Shown here: positions 1 through 6,863 of the stretch, in pieces | How the letters are laid out: each line of letters starts with the position of its first letter | Position numbering within the stretch: position 1 is the stretch's first letter | Source: an uncultured Clostridia bacterium | GTDB lineage: Bacteria; Bacillota; Clostridia; Oscillospirales; CAG-272 | Length of the DNA: 18,553 nucleotides | Reading direction: 5' to 3' | NCBI GenBank assembly: GCA_937894775.1 | Contig: CALAXC010000088.1 | Coordinates: 1-18,553 of the forward strand | Made by a program: the position numbers and the translations under genes | The notes under the pieces: model-generated | The model's input: only the letters and a program-made list of their open reading frames with translations | What the model was told of the DNA's origin: nothing | The model's database searches: none

Positions 1-406
1 TTGTATATGCGTAGCCCTCATTCATCCAATGATTGAGGACTTTTTTGATGTCGGCAGAAGAAATATTCCCGACCATTTTCTCCCCAATCAAAGGATAAAT
101 TTGATTGATTGCAGTACACTCGTATCGGTCATAGGTTGTGCGTTCGACCGACGGAAACTTAAAGACTTACAACCAGTTCGTCATACTCTCTTTGAGTGTC
201 TTGTTTGCCTCGATTGAACTCTCTATTTCACGGTTGAAGTCCTCAATGTAGGCGATCATTTTCTTGTTGACCTCTTGCTTGGTCGTACCCGAGAAGCTCT
301 TTCTTTTCCGCTCGCCCGACTCATCCATAAACCAGACCGTGCCGCCCCACCGACCGTCAGTCCGTTTAAAGGCATTTCCGTTTGTTAATAACTTTTTAGT
401 TGCCAT
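1..406 (-). pseudogene. Tyrosine-recombinase integrase, 5' part, interrupted by an in-frame TAA; runs off the left edge
   Basis: N-terminal part of a Tn916/phage-type tyrosine integrase. The protein starts MATKKLLTNGNAFKR and continues with WGGTVWFMDESGERKRKSF, a pattern typical of the AP2-like arm-binding domain of these enzymes. The start at 406 is fixed by a perfect AAAGGAGG site (plus-strand complement at 411-420). After residue 79 (MTNWL) there is a TAA (plus 167-169). The same frame then stays open to the window edge and reads VFKFPSVERTTYDRYE, then INQIYPLIGEKMVGNISSADIKKVL, a convincing SAM-like core-binding domain. This is therefore a point nonsense mutation (a CAA glutamine codon would restore it), not a natural gene end. 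The catalytic domain lies outside the window. Unless the stop is read through or is a sequencing error, the gene is dead. Confidence 0.85.
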
Positions 407-518
407 AAAAAACCTCCTTTCGTTAGCACATACAATACCACAAAAATCCCGTGAAAGTTTCAGCAAAAAGTTTTACGACTGCAAAACAAATCCTTACAAC
501 TCTAAGGAACACGCAGAC

Positions 519-615
519 TTTTGCGCAAAATGCCATTGTAGCCATAAAAATTTGCGCAACACGACGTCGTAGAAGAAATCCCCACAAAGCCTTGAACGGT
601 CGGCGTTGCCGACCG
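519..615. promoter_or_regulatory. Cluster of perfect palindromes upstream of the integrase
   Basis: Four exact dyads lie within 100 bases: TTTTGCGCAAAA at 519-530, TTGCGCAA at 552-559, ACGACGTCGT at 561-570, and CGGTCGGC-GTT-GCCGACCG at 597-615. The first two share the core TTTGCGCAA and begin 32-33 bases apart, about three helical turns. They sit 110-210 bases upstream of the integrase start. Operators for a dimeric repressor, or integrase/excisionase arm sites, are possible. The roles are inference only. Confidence 0.4.
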
Positions 616-748
616 ATGTGACCCGCAACAGCGCCCACAACAGCGCAGTTGCTTATTCCTGCAAAAAAATACGGCGGGAAATTTCGGCTCAAAATTACCC
701 ATAAATGAGCTAAATTTGAAACATTTCCACCTCGCAAAAACAAAAAAA

Positions 749-797
749 TGAGCATCAAAAGACCGCAGAAAAATTCTGCAATATCTCCTGATGCTCA
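749..797. repeat. Nested inverted repeat related to the 3170-3217 sequence
   Basis: Outer arms TGAGCATCA (749-757) and TGATGCTCA (789-797) enclose an inner hairpin GCAGAA-AAA-TTCTGC (765-779). The left half (GAGCATCAAaa-GACCGCAGA) matches the left half of the terminator copy at 3174-3194 (GAGCATCAAggc-GACCGCAGA). It therefore belongs to the same dispersed repeat family that marks the cassette boundaries further right. No T-run follows, so it is not an obvious terminator. Confidence 0.5.
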
Positions 798-1004
798 CCC
801 TTAATCCCCATTTTCACAGATGGGCGGATAGCTCACTTTCAATTTTAAGAACATATCGTTCGAATAAATTATAGCATAAAACAGAAATGATGTCAAGGTA
901 ACACAATCAAAATGCGAAAAACTCAAACCATAAAAAACAATTCAAAAACCGCTCTCTCTTTGTTTAGCGACGCAAAATTTGATGGATTCCCCGATGCTAT
1001 AAAC

Positions 1005-1030
1005 AAAAAACAACCGTGTGTTGTTTTTTT
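1005..1030. terminator. Hairpin terminator, usable in both directions
   Basis: AAAAAACAAC (1005-1014), loop CGTGT, GTTGTTTTTT (1020-1029): a 10-bp perfect stem with A-run and T-run flanks. It separates the integrase region from the regulator gene at 1129. Confidence 0.65.
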
Positions 1031-1046
1031 ATCAATTAACGAGATG

Positions 1047-1075
1047 TAGACAGTGTTTTTAAATCGTGATATAAT
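1047..1075 (+). promoter_or_regulatory. Promoter of the XRE/TPR regulator
   Basis: TAGACA (1047-1052), 17-base spacer, TATAAT (1070-1075). It lies 53 bases upstream of the ATG at 1129. Confidence 0.7.
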
Positions 1076-1128
1076 ATAATTACAGGAACGGTACCGCCTG
1101 AATTTATTAACAAAAGGTTAATTATATT

Positions 1129-2217
1129 ATGTCATTTGGTCGAGTAATAAAAAAACTACGCAGAAATGCGGATATGACGCAAGAGCAACTTGCTGAATTA
1201 CTTTCGATTTCTCCGCAGGCCATTAGTCGTTGGGAAACGGATACGGCAATGCCAGATATATCTTTTCTTCGTCCACTTTCCAATATTTTTGGCGTAACAG
1301 CAGATGAATTATTGGAAATTGATGTGTCGCGTGTGAATGAATCTATTGAAAAGTATAAACAAAGCATTGCGAAATTTTATAAAAATCATGAGTATCAAGA
1401 AATGCTTGATTTGGCACGTTTTGCGTGTAAAGAAATTCCTAACAATTTAGAACTTGTGGGGCAATTGGCGTTTGCGCTTACAAGTGGAGAAAATGTCAAA
1501 AATGAAGAAAATATTGATGAAGCTATTTTTCTTTATAAACTGATTCTTGAAAAATCGGTTGATAATAATCTTCGTTTCAGAGCTACCGCTGCACTGTGTC
1601 GTTTATATGCAGAAAAAAAGAATGATAAGGAGCAGGCTTTGTTTTTTGCTAAGCAACTTCCGAAAGGTTTTATTCAAACATCATCATATTTAATGATGCG
1701 ATATGATTTGATTGATGATGCTGAAAAAAATAAAACGTATCGACTTTGGATTGAAGAGTATACAAGTACTATAGCTGATACTATTTATCGATTGGCCGAT
1801 CCATGTTATAAAAATTCTAAAAATGATTTAAATGTAGCTCAAAGAATTGAACTTTTAAAAACATCATTATCCATTCTTCAAATCGTTTATGGCGAGAATC
1901 TTTTGTCAATAAATCGTGAGTTTTATGAAATCAATCGTGTGATAGGTTCACTATATCTTCTTGAAAGTAATTATGAAAAGGCATTAGATAGTTATGAAAA
2001 AGCAATGGAGTATGCAATCGCATTTGATTCGTATAATGATGGAGAGGTATATTCTTCGCTTATAATGTATGGAATAGAAACTAACGAGCATAATTTGTGG
2101 GACAATAGTGCTGTTCAGGATATGCTTGAAAGACTTACAAATGAGTCCAAATATGACATATTAAAGGAAAATGAGAGATACAAAACAATTGTTTCAAATT
2201 TAAGAAAAGCTTTGTAG
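1129..2217 (+). CDS. XRE-family transcriptional regulator with TPR-like C-terminal region
   Basis: 362 residues. Residues about 5-60 form an XRE helix-turn-helix: MTQEQLAELLSISPQAISRWE, the recognition helix, followed by PDISFLRPLSNIFGVTADELL. The remainder is alpha-helical with tetratricopeptide-like pairs, clearest at about 282-300 (GSLYLLESNYEKALDSYEKA). This matches the helix-turn-helix plus TPR regulators of Firmicutes, some of which bind small peptides through the repeats. No signal peptide or membrane segment is visible. The gene is monocistronic, with promoter 1047-1075, a weak AAAAGG ribosome site at 1112-1117, and the terminator 2244-2303 directly after. The target is unknown. Nothing near it looks like a peptide pheromone gene, so the ligand cannot be guessed. 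The stop is TAG, showing that TAG is an ordinary stop in this genome. Confidence 0.85.
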   Translation: MSFGRVIKKLRRNADMTQEQLAELLSISPQAISRWETDTAMPDISFLRPLSNIFGVTADELLEIDVSRVNESIEKYKQSIAKFYKNHEYQEMLDLARFACKEIPNNLELVGQLAFALTSGENVKNEENIDEAIFLYKLILEKSVDNNLRFRATAALCRLYAEKKNDKEQALFFAKQLPKGFIQTSSYLMMRYDLIDDAEKNKTYRLWIEEYTSTIADTIYRLADPCYKNSKNDLNVAQRIELLKTSLSILQIVYGENLLSINREFYEINRVIGSLYLLESNYEKALDSYEKAMEYAIAFDSYNDGEVYSSLIMYGIETNEHNLWDNSAVQDMLERLTNESKYDILKENERYKTIVSNLRKAL

Positions 2218-2243
2218 ATCTGTATAGTTGTCATTTTAATCTC

Positions 2244-2303
2244 AATAACACAAACAAAATCCGCTTCCGTAATAGAATGGATTTTGTTTGTGTTATTCTA
2301 TTT
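2244..2303 (+). terminator. Long-stem terminator after the XRE/TPR gene
   Basis: A 19-bp perfect inverted repeat: arm starting AATAACACAAAC at 2244-2262 and its complement at 2279-2297, with a 16-base loop. CTATTTTTC follows. The stem is unusually long and AT-rich and could also act as a bidirectional barrier. Confidence 0.75.
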
Positions 2304-2830
2304 TTCAATATTCATTTAGTGAACAAGTGTTTTTATTACAAATAAACAAAAGCAACAGCAAAATCTAAAACACCACATTTTTGGCAAACAAATTTCTAAT
2401 TTTATCATTTTTATCGGTTTTAAGACTTACAAAAATAGAAGCATCCAAAAATATGCATAATTCCATTTTTTCGTCAGCCCAAAACATACTCAACCTTCAA
2501 TATTTGCCTTTTCGTGCGAAATCTCATTAAAAAAGTTTGCCTTTTCGTTTTTGTATTATAATATCCATCTTTCGTTCTATATGGCAATATTTCTTTAAGC
2601 TGCACCTGCCGAACTTTTTCTCCCAGGGCTCTTCTTTGTTTATTGCTCCCAAAATTTTGAGGAGCCTCAAAAGTACGTTAGCGGCTAATATGTAAGTAAA
2701 ATTTTATCACATCATCAAAAAAGCATCAAAAATTTTCAGACACAATTACGACACGTGGTTTAGTTAGAAAAAGGCGTTAAAACGTGCGAAAAAGCGAGCA
2801 ATTTCAAGGCTTGGCGACACTTCGGAGCCA
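2304..2830. other. AT-rich stretch without a recognisable gene
   Basis: No ORF with a ribosome site is found. Visible structure: a 13-bp direct repeat TTTGCCTTTTCGT at 2503-2515 and 2536-2548. A partial copy of the cassette-boundary sequence (CATCATCAAAAAAGCATCA) lies at 2710-2728. A start-less open frame on the minus strand (stop at 2527-2529) reads LGAINKEEPWEKKFGR and could be a gene remnant, but I do not recognise it. Confidence 0.4.
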
Positions 2831-2875
2831 CTCCAAAACCGTGGGTCGCGGGTTCGAATCCTCCCGCCCCTGCCA
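2831..2875 (+). pseudogene. 3' fragment of tRNA-Trp(CCA), probable old attachment site
   Basis: From 2831 the sequence reads as the 3' part of tRNA-Trp. It has anticodon loop CTCCAAA (anticodon CCA), anticodon 3' strand ACCGT, T-arm GCGGG-TTCGAAT-CCTCC, acceptor 3' strand CGCCCCT, discriminator G and an encoded CCA at 2873-2875. Upstream, AGCCA does not pair with ACCGT and there is no D-arm or 5' acceptor strand, so this is not a functional tRNA. The T-stem also carries a C-C mismatch. Integrases often recombine at the anticodon loop and regenerate the 3' half, so a fragment beginning exactly at the anticodon loop suggests an attL/attR scar. Confidence 0.75.
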
Positions 2876-2877
2876 AG

Positions 2878-2916
2878 AAAAAAGCCAAGTCGATTTTCGA
2901 CTTGGCTTTTTTCAAC
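2878..2916 (+). terminator. Strong terminator directly after the tRNA-Trp fragment
   Basis: AAAAAAGCCAAGTCGA (2878-2893), loop TTT, then the exact 16-base complement at 2897-2912 ending in six T. It begins 3 bases after the tRNA CCA end, as expected for a tRNA terminator carried with the fragment. It is symmetric enough to work on both strands. Confidence 0.8.
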
Positions 2917-2920
2917 TAAA

Positions 2921-3080
2921 TCCGCCATAGCGGAAGAAATCCACTGTCGTGGATGAAATCACTTCGTGATGAAATCCCGCTAAAGCGGGGTTATTAGCGG
3001 CGGATTTAATTTCATCTGAGGCAAAGCCGAAGATTTCATCCGAGCCCGCTCGGATTTCATCGTGCAACGCACGATTTCAT
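2921..3080. repeat. Array of seven short hairpins separated by GAAAT / ATTTC spacers
   Basis: Consecutive mini-hairpins with different stem sequences: TCCGC-cata-GCGGA (2921-2934), ATCCAC-tgtc-GTGGAT (2939-2954), ATCAC-ttc-GTGAT (2958-2970), CCCGC-taaa-GCGGG (2976-2989), a weaker one around GGC-aaa-GCC (3015-3033), ATCCGAGC-cc-GCTCGGAT (3038-3055), ATCGTGC-aac-GCACGAT (3059-3075). The linkers are GAAAT in the left half and ATTTC(AT) in the right half, so the array itself is mirror-symmetric. TAAATCCGCC (2917-2926) and GGCGGATTTA (2999-3008) form an outer pair around the left half. Stems differ while pairing is kept, which argues for selection on structure. There is no coding frame, and units are too short and too variable for CRISPR. 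Function unknown. Confidence 0.8.
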
Positions 3081-3135
3081 TTATACCTCACTCCCACTCT
3101 CATTCCATCCAGTCCATTGTGTGACACTATTTCCG

Positions 3136-3161
3136 TTTAGTACAGCATCAAAAAAGTATCA
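3136..3161. repeat. 26-bp boundary repeat, copy A
   Basis: First of three near-identical 26-bp sequences beginning TTTAGTACAGCATC and ending AAAAAAGTATCA. It is followed by GAGCATCAAGG and a terminator. It differs from copy B (4177-4202) by one base and from copy C (6977-7002) by one base. Confidence 0.8.
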
Positions 3162-3180
3162 CGAGCTTCAAAAGAGCATC

Positions 3181-3220
3181 AAGGCGACCGCAGATTTTCG
3201 TTTTCTGCGGTCGCCTTTTA
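3181..3220 (+). terminator. Terminator with plus-strand T-run
   Basis: AAGGCGACCGCAGA (3181-3194) pairs over 14 bp with TCTGCGGTCGCCTT (3204-3217), followed by TTTATTCTATT. The T-run is on the plus strand, so it faces the convergent hydrolase gene at 3226 and would block read-through from the left. Related copies lie at 6801-6832 and, half-preserved, at 755-779. Confidence 0.75.
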
Positions 3221-3225
3221 TTCTA

Positions 3226-3999
3226 TTAATCATATTTCTCTAAAAAGCTTTTCACAACTGCTATCCATTTTTCAGGCTCATAAGTAGCTTTATAACAATG
3301 TGCATCACCCTTGAAGCAGACCACACAAGCTGTAGGATAATATTTTTTTATAAGCCTTGCCGATTTTTTTGAAAGCATCTCATTAGCTTTTGTACCGTAC
3401 ATATAAAGTATTCTGCTTCCAGCGTCACCGCCCTTTATTTCTCCCACTCCAAATGCGGAATTAACAATATTCTCTATAGATTCATCAGTAAATAAATCTG
3501 CTATTTTTAAATAATTATTCAAATACTTTTCGGGCAAAAAATGCTTTTTAAAATTCGTTATAACCTTGGGATCTCTTTTCTTAGATTTATGTATTATATC
3601 CTTATAATTTTTTATCATAATATTTATGGCGAATTTAGGACATGACACTAAAGGAGCTCCATCTAAAATCAGATTATTTATATTCAATCTGAAACTTTTC
3701 CAAATACAATGTGCAATTTTTCCTCCGAGTGATATACCGCAAAGAACATCTATATTATCTATATTGTTTTTTTCAAAATACTGTATAATTTTCTCGGATT
3801 CTTCAGTCAATGAAACAAACTCACTTTCAACTTCTTCTGTATGAGCATTAAGAGCGATTACATAAACATTATACTTATCAATGAATGCGTCAATTTGCGG
3901 TGTCCAGATCTGCCAAGGTGTAAGGACACCATGAATTAAAATCATACAAGGTTTATTTCCATTTACAAATTCGTGAACTATCAAATAATATTCCCCCAA
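3226..3999 (-). CDS. Alpha/beta hydrolase
   Basis: 257 residues, soluble, no signal peptide. It has the alpha/beta-hydrolase landmarks: oxyanion-loop motif LIHG at 21-24, nucleophile elbow GISLGG with Ser90, and the late His234 in GDAHCY. The acidic member is not obvious after the strand ILYMYGTKANE, where an Asp is usual, so the triad may be atypical. The substrate cannot be told. The ATG at 3999 is preceded by GGGGGA at normal spacing. The gene is alone on its strand, with promoter 4021-4049 squeezed between the integrase remnant and the start, and it forms the whole cargo between boundary repeats A and B. Confidence 0.8.
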   Translation of the reverse strand: MGEYYLIVHEFVNGNKPCMILIHGVLTPWQIWTPQIDAFIDKYNVYVIALNAHTEEVESEFVSLTEESEKIIQYFEKNNIDNIDVLCGISLGGKIAHCIWKSFRLNINNLILDGAPLVSCPKFAINIMIKNYKDIIHKSKKRDPKVITNFKKHFLPEKYLNNYLKIADLFTDESIENIVNSAFGVGEIKGGDAGSRILYMYGTKANEMLSKKSARLIKKYYPTACVVCFKGDAHCYKATYEPEKWIAVVKSFLEKYD

Positions 4000-4020
4000 G
4001 TTCTTATTGATAACATAATT

Positions 4021-4049
4021 ATTATATCACATTCCCATCAATCCCGCAA
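4021..4049 (-). promoter_or_regulatory. Promoter of the alpha/beta hydrolase
   Basis: On the minus strand, TTGCGG (4044-4049), 17-base spacer, TATAAT (4021-4026). It starts only a few bases after the stop of the integrase remnant. Confidence 0.6.
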
Positions 4050-4053
4050 CCCC

Positions 4054-4176
4054 TCACAAACAAAAATCATTCGTCACGCCGTCGAGCATTTTCATATCTT
4101 TCTTGACATAGTACATCTCCGTCACCTGTGTTGTTGAGTGTCCGAGCAGATCTACACTTATCTCGCATTGATTATT
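4054..4176 (-). pseudogene. Degenerate 3' end of a tyrosine integrase gene, copy 1
   Basis: About 40 codons ending in TGA. They read CEISVDLLGHSTTQVTEMYY, then VKKDMKMLDGVTNDFCL. LLGHS followed by a nearby Tyr is the last catalytic box of tyrosine recombinases (the His of the active site and the nucleophilic Tyr, here in EMYYVKK). Nothing upstream continues the protein: the frame runs into boundary repeat B and a stop. The rest of the gene, including both catalytic Arg boxes, is missing. It is a near-duplicate of the copy at 6864-6976. Confidence 0.85.
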
Positions 4177-4202
4177 TTTAGTACAGCATCAAAAAAGCAT
4201 CA
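4177..4202. repeat. 26-bp boundary repeat, copy B
   Basis: Same sequence as copy A except C for T near the end (AAAAAAGCATCA). It abuts the truncated end of the integrase remnant on its left and a terminator on its right. Confidence 0.8.
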
Positions 4203-4209
4203 ATTTTTT

Positions 4210-4240
4210 AAGGCGATTGCACCACGCAACCGCCTTTTTT
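4210..4240 (+). terminator. Terminator, one of two matching copies
   Basis: AAGGCG-a-TTGC / GCAA-c-CGCCTT with ACCAC between the arms, then six T in the plus direction. The hairpin plus the following AATGTAAAATCAT (4245-4257) recur at 8111-8165 with very few changes, so this is a duplicated module and not only a terminator. Confidence 0.75.
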
Positions 4241-4269
4241 CATTAATGTAAAATCATTTTATGTTTAAA

Positions 4270-5028
4270 CTATTCAATATCAAATTCCTTATTAAATTGA
4301 GCAGCAAATTCTTTCTTTAAGCTTATAGTAGTATCCGTTTCGGTATGATATTCCATTTTTGTTAATTTCCCATTAAAATATTCAAAGCAATTATGTTTTA
4401 TTTTATCAAGCTTGGGAGTGACAAATAGTTGATGTATTATTACAGCTTTATCCGTATCTTTAACCGTTAATATAAAATCTACAAAATAAAGGCTATAGGA
4501 CGGCAATTTTAAAATGCAAAGTATATCGATAATATCTGAGGAAGATGTTGAGATATTAAGGAGTGCAATTAACAATAACCATAATCTTATTGAAGGTATA
4601 AAAATAGCTAATATTGCTGGGAGTATAGATAATATAATAATTGGAAACGCGGACAACAAAGCTGCTTGCCATTTATTCCACACACCAAAAGCAGGCTTTA
4701 CATATGCAGTTATATTAGAAAATATTTGTTTATACGGAAAGAAGTTTATTCTTTCAACCTTCCTTCCAGATATCCAACAGAAAAATGCATGACATAATTC
4801 ATGTATTGGTAAGCAAAGGAAAAATATTGCGATAAGTAAGAACGGTTTGTTTGTTAATTCTTTGAAATTCACAATTAAAAATATGATATAAGGAATTATA
4901 AGTACCCACCTAAATAGGCTTTTCAACCCTTGCAATTTTGAATTTAAATGAATTTGATCAGCATTTTCCCACGCATAAGATAAACGAGGATAAAAATGAG
5001 ATTCATTTTTAAAGAAAACTATTTTCAT
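4270..5028 (-). CDS. Membrane zinc metalloprotease-like protein (HELCH; DUF3267 type)
   Basis: About 252 residues with roughly four hydrophobic segments. A zinc-site motif HELCH (residues 79-83 counted from the alternative GTG start) sits inside a membrane helix. A second motif, STSSSDIID (163-171), supplies a likely third ligand, Asp168. This layout is that of the DUF3267/M50-like integral-membrane zincins. The GTG at 5037 is only a base or two from the ribosome site AAGGCGG, whereas the ATG at 5028 (MKIVFFKNES) has normal spacing, so I prefer 5028. The ribosome site immediately follows the stop of the sigma-factor gene, so the two form an operon. Family proteases of this kind cut inside membranes. 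Whether it regulates the upstream sigma factor is inference. Confidence 0.8.
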   Translation of the reverse strand: MKIVFFKNESHFYPRLSYAWENADQIHLNSKLQGLKSLFRWVLIIPYIIFLIVNFKELTNKPFLLIAIFFLCLPIHELCHAFFCWISGRKVERINFFPYKQIFSNITAYVKPAFGVWNKWQAALLSAFPIIILSILPAILAIFIPSIRLWLLLIALLNISTSSSDIIDILCILKLPSYSLYFVDFILTVKDTDKAVIIHQLFVTPKLDKIKHNCFEYFNGKLTKMEYHTETDTTISLKKEFAAQFNKEFDIE

Positions 5029-5046
5029 TGAAGTCACACCGCCTTA

Positions 5047-6696
5047 TCAAGATATGTTAAAGTATGCTCCAATAGCAGGCGAGGTATTTTCGTCGTATTT
5101 TAACCATCCGCTTTCAAGTGCATATTTAACAACATATCCTAACGTATGACTTGTAGTACATATCGATTCAAGTAATGCATTAACCATTCTTTCATCATCT
5201 CGCAAGGAATGCGGGAGATCGGAAACAATAATTTCACGAACCGAGCTATTGATTTTCTCGATTGTTTGAAAAATATTTTTTGTTAACTTTCCCCTTGCTT
5301 TGCTATGTTCAATAAATTCGGAACTGAATTTTTTCTTTTCACAAAATTTTATAAATGCTTGATCTGTACTTTGTTTTATAATCGCTACCCTTGGAACATA
5401 CGTTTCTCCTTGCTTGCAAGCATACCCATATTTAACAAGGTCTTCTCTGATAGCTTCATTCTCTGTTTTTTTATTTTCAACTATAAGCCTAAGCTCATGT
5501 GCCTCCTCGGGAGTTAAGTTAGCGGGAGTTCGATTTAAAATTCCAGAATATCCAAAACGATAATGCACAAAGCCCTCATATTGATGATGACAGCCGACCA
5601 TATCGGGACAAAAATCGCACTTTTCAAAGGCAACAACATCCCAAATACCTCTGTTTGGTCTTGGTGTATTTCCAAGCTTTTCTTTAGGAGAATTTTTGCA
5701 AAGCGAATACATATCTTTATAAAAATTCATCAAAAGCATCCATTTTGCTTCTTCATAGCTCTGATATTCGCCATAATAGCAAAGCCCCGCTTCTTGATAT
5801 TGCGCCATTAATCTATCGGTGTTTTCCGTTATTAATGCAACTAATTGAGGCAATATTCCCTCATAATAAAAATGAATTTTTTGTTGTGCCTCGCGACTTA
5901 TGATTGGAAAATTCGTTTCGTATTTTTCACCGTTTTTAATAAGTAAGGTTTGTGATGTCAGATGTCGCACCGCATCTTCCATATACGGCAAAGCAACACC
6001 CACCTCAATAGCGAGTCCTTCTGCCGTCATAGGATTATCGTAACACGCAAGGAAAATATTTTGATTTAGCTTGGGGTCCATTAACGTCCATGGCTGTCCA
6101 AGCTCGCCGGGAGCCGTGCAAATATTTGAATACACTATTTCATCGGGGTTATAACTACGTTTTCCAAATTCTCTTGCCATATCCATACCTTCTTTCAAAA
6201 TTTGTCTTGCGCGGAAAAGCCGTGATTTCACCGTATTCGTAGAAAGCGAGAGCGATTCTGCAATTTCACGAACGTTTTTGTTTTCTATGTAGTAGGCAAC
6301 AACGATGTTACGATAATCACTCTTAATGAACGCCAGCTCACGCCGAAGCAGGGACATTTGCTCTGTATATATCATCTCATCAAGGATGCTTTCGCTTTCA
6401 TCTGCTATCTCATAATCGCCAATATCGGAACCGTTTACAGACTCGTTCCGATTATGCTTTTTCTTTGCCCATAACGAATAACGGTTACGCGCGATCTGCC
6501 ATACCCACGCCGAAAAGCTTGTAGGAATTGTGCCTTTATTAAGAGAGGTAATAATTTGAAGCGCAATATCCTGCGTTAAATCTTCAGTTTCAATATTACT
6601 CCCCGTCTTCTTCAAGCAGAAATAAAATAGCTTTTCCATATAGTTTTCGGTAAACTCGTTGATAAGCATATCCCTCGTTTTGTTCGTATCTTGCAT
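5047..6696 (-). CDS. ECF-type sigma factor with a long C-terminal extension
   Basis: 549 residues. Region 2 spans roughly residues 10-78 (EDLTQDIALQIITSL, then AWVWQIARNRYSLW) and region 4 roughly 110-170, with helix-turn-helix NVREIAESLSLSTNTVKSRL. An ordinary ECF factor would end near 175; here about 370 more residues follow. They open with a winged-helix-like stretch (about 214-266, NPMTAEGLAIEVGVALPYM) and later contain a Cys/His cluster, CDFCPDMVGCHH (about 360-371), able to bind metal. The ATG at 6696 sits 7 bases after AAGGAGG and is preferred over the in-frame ATG at 6714, which lies upstream of that site. First gene of an operon with the HELCH protease. No anti-sigma gene is adjacent, so the extension may act as built-in sensor/inhibitor (inference). 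Confidence 0.82.
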   Translation of the reverse strand: MQDTNKTRDMLINEFTENYMEKLFYFCLKKTGSNIETEDLTQDIALQIITSLNKGTIPTSFSAWVWQIARNRYSLWAKKKHNRNESVNGSDIGDYEIADESESILDEMIYTEQMSLLRRELAFIKSDYRNIVVAYYIENKNVREIAESLSLSTNTVKSRLFRARQILKEGMDMAREFGKRSYNPDEIVYSNICTAPGELGQPWTLMDPKLNQNIFLACYDNPMTAEGLAIEVGVALPYMEDAVRHLTSQTLLIKNGEKYETNFPIISREAQQKIHFYYEGILPQLVALITENTDRLMAQYQEAGLCYYGEYQSYEEAKWMLLMNFYKDMYSLCKNSPKEKLGNTPRPNRGIWDVVAFEKCDFCPDMVGCHHQYEGFVHYRFGYSGILNRTPANLTPEEAHELRLIVENKKTENEAIREDLVKYGYACKQGETYVPRVAIIKQSTDQAFIKFCEKKKFSSEFIEHSKARGKLTKNIFQTIEKINSSVREIIVSDLPHSLRDDERMVNALLESICTTSHTLGYVVKYALESGWLKYDENTSPAIGAYFNIS

Positions 6697-6759
6697 TTTC
6701 TCGCCTCCTTTCATCCATATAGTGTGGTATTTTTGAATTTGGGTGCAGTAATTTATAAA

Positions 6760-6788
6760 ATTATATCATAAAAATATGATTTAGTCTA
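6760..6788 (-). promoter_or_regulatory. Promoter of the sigma factor/protease operon
   Basis: On the minus strand, TAGACT (6783-6788), 17-base spacer, TATAAT (6760-6765), 64 bases before the ATG at 6696. Confidence 0.6.
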
Positions 6789-6800
6789 TAATAAAGACAA

Positions 6801-6832
6801 GAGCGACCACATTTTTCTGCGATCGCCTTTTT
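6801..6832 (+). terminator. Decayed copy of the 3181-3220 terminator
   Basis: GAGCGACCACAT...CTGCGATCGCC followed by five T. The arms still pair over GCGA and part of the next six bases, but with several mismatches compared with GGCGACCGCAG/CTGCGGTCGCC at 3183-3215. Whether it still terminates is doubtful. Confidence 0.45.
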
Positions 6833-6863
6833 CTTTGTTTACTCCAACGCAATTTTTGAGTCG

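Larger units (their letters stand above)
407..1004. other. Gene-free stretch upstream of the integrase
   Basis: About 600 bases between the integrase start and the next transcription unit. The open frames here are short, cysteine-rich, lack ribosome sites and look like chance. No excisionase gene is recognisable, although one is often found near such integrases. The stretch holds the palindromes listed separately (519-615) and a nested hairpin (749-797). Otherwise I see nothing. Confidence 0.5.

Noticed and set aside
423..798. Minus-strand open frames of about 100 codons
   Set aside because: Overlapping frames with no ribosome sites, Cys- and Phe-rich chance composition, no family resemblance, and they cover the palindromes.
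2527..2695. Minus-strand open frame containing LGAINKEEPWEKKFGR
   Set aside because: No ATG or ribosome site and an unrecognised product. It may be a remnant, but there is not enough to call a gene.
2921..3080. CRISPR array
   Set aside because: Units are 14-18 bases with differing stems and 5-7 base linkers. There is no constant repeat of 24 bases or more, no spacers and no cas genes.
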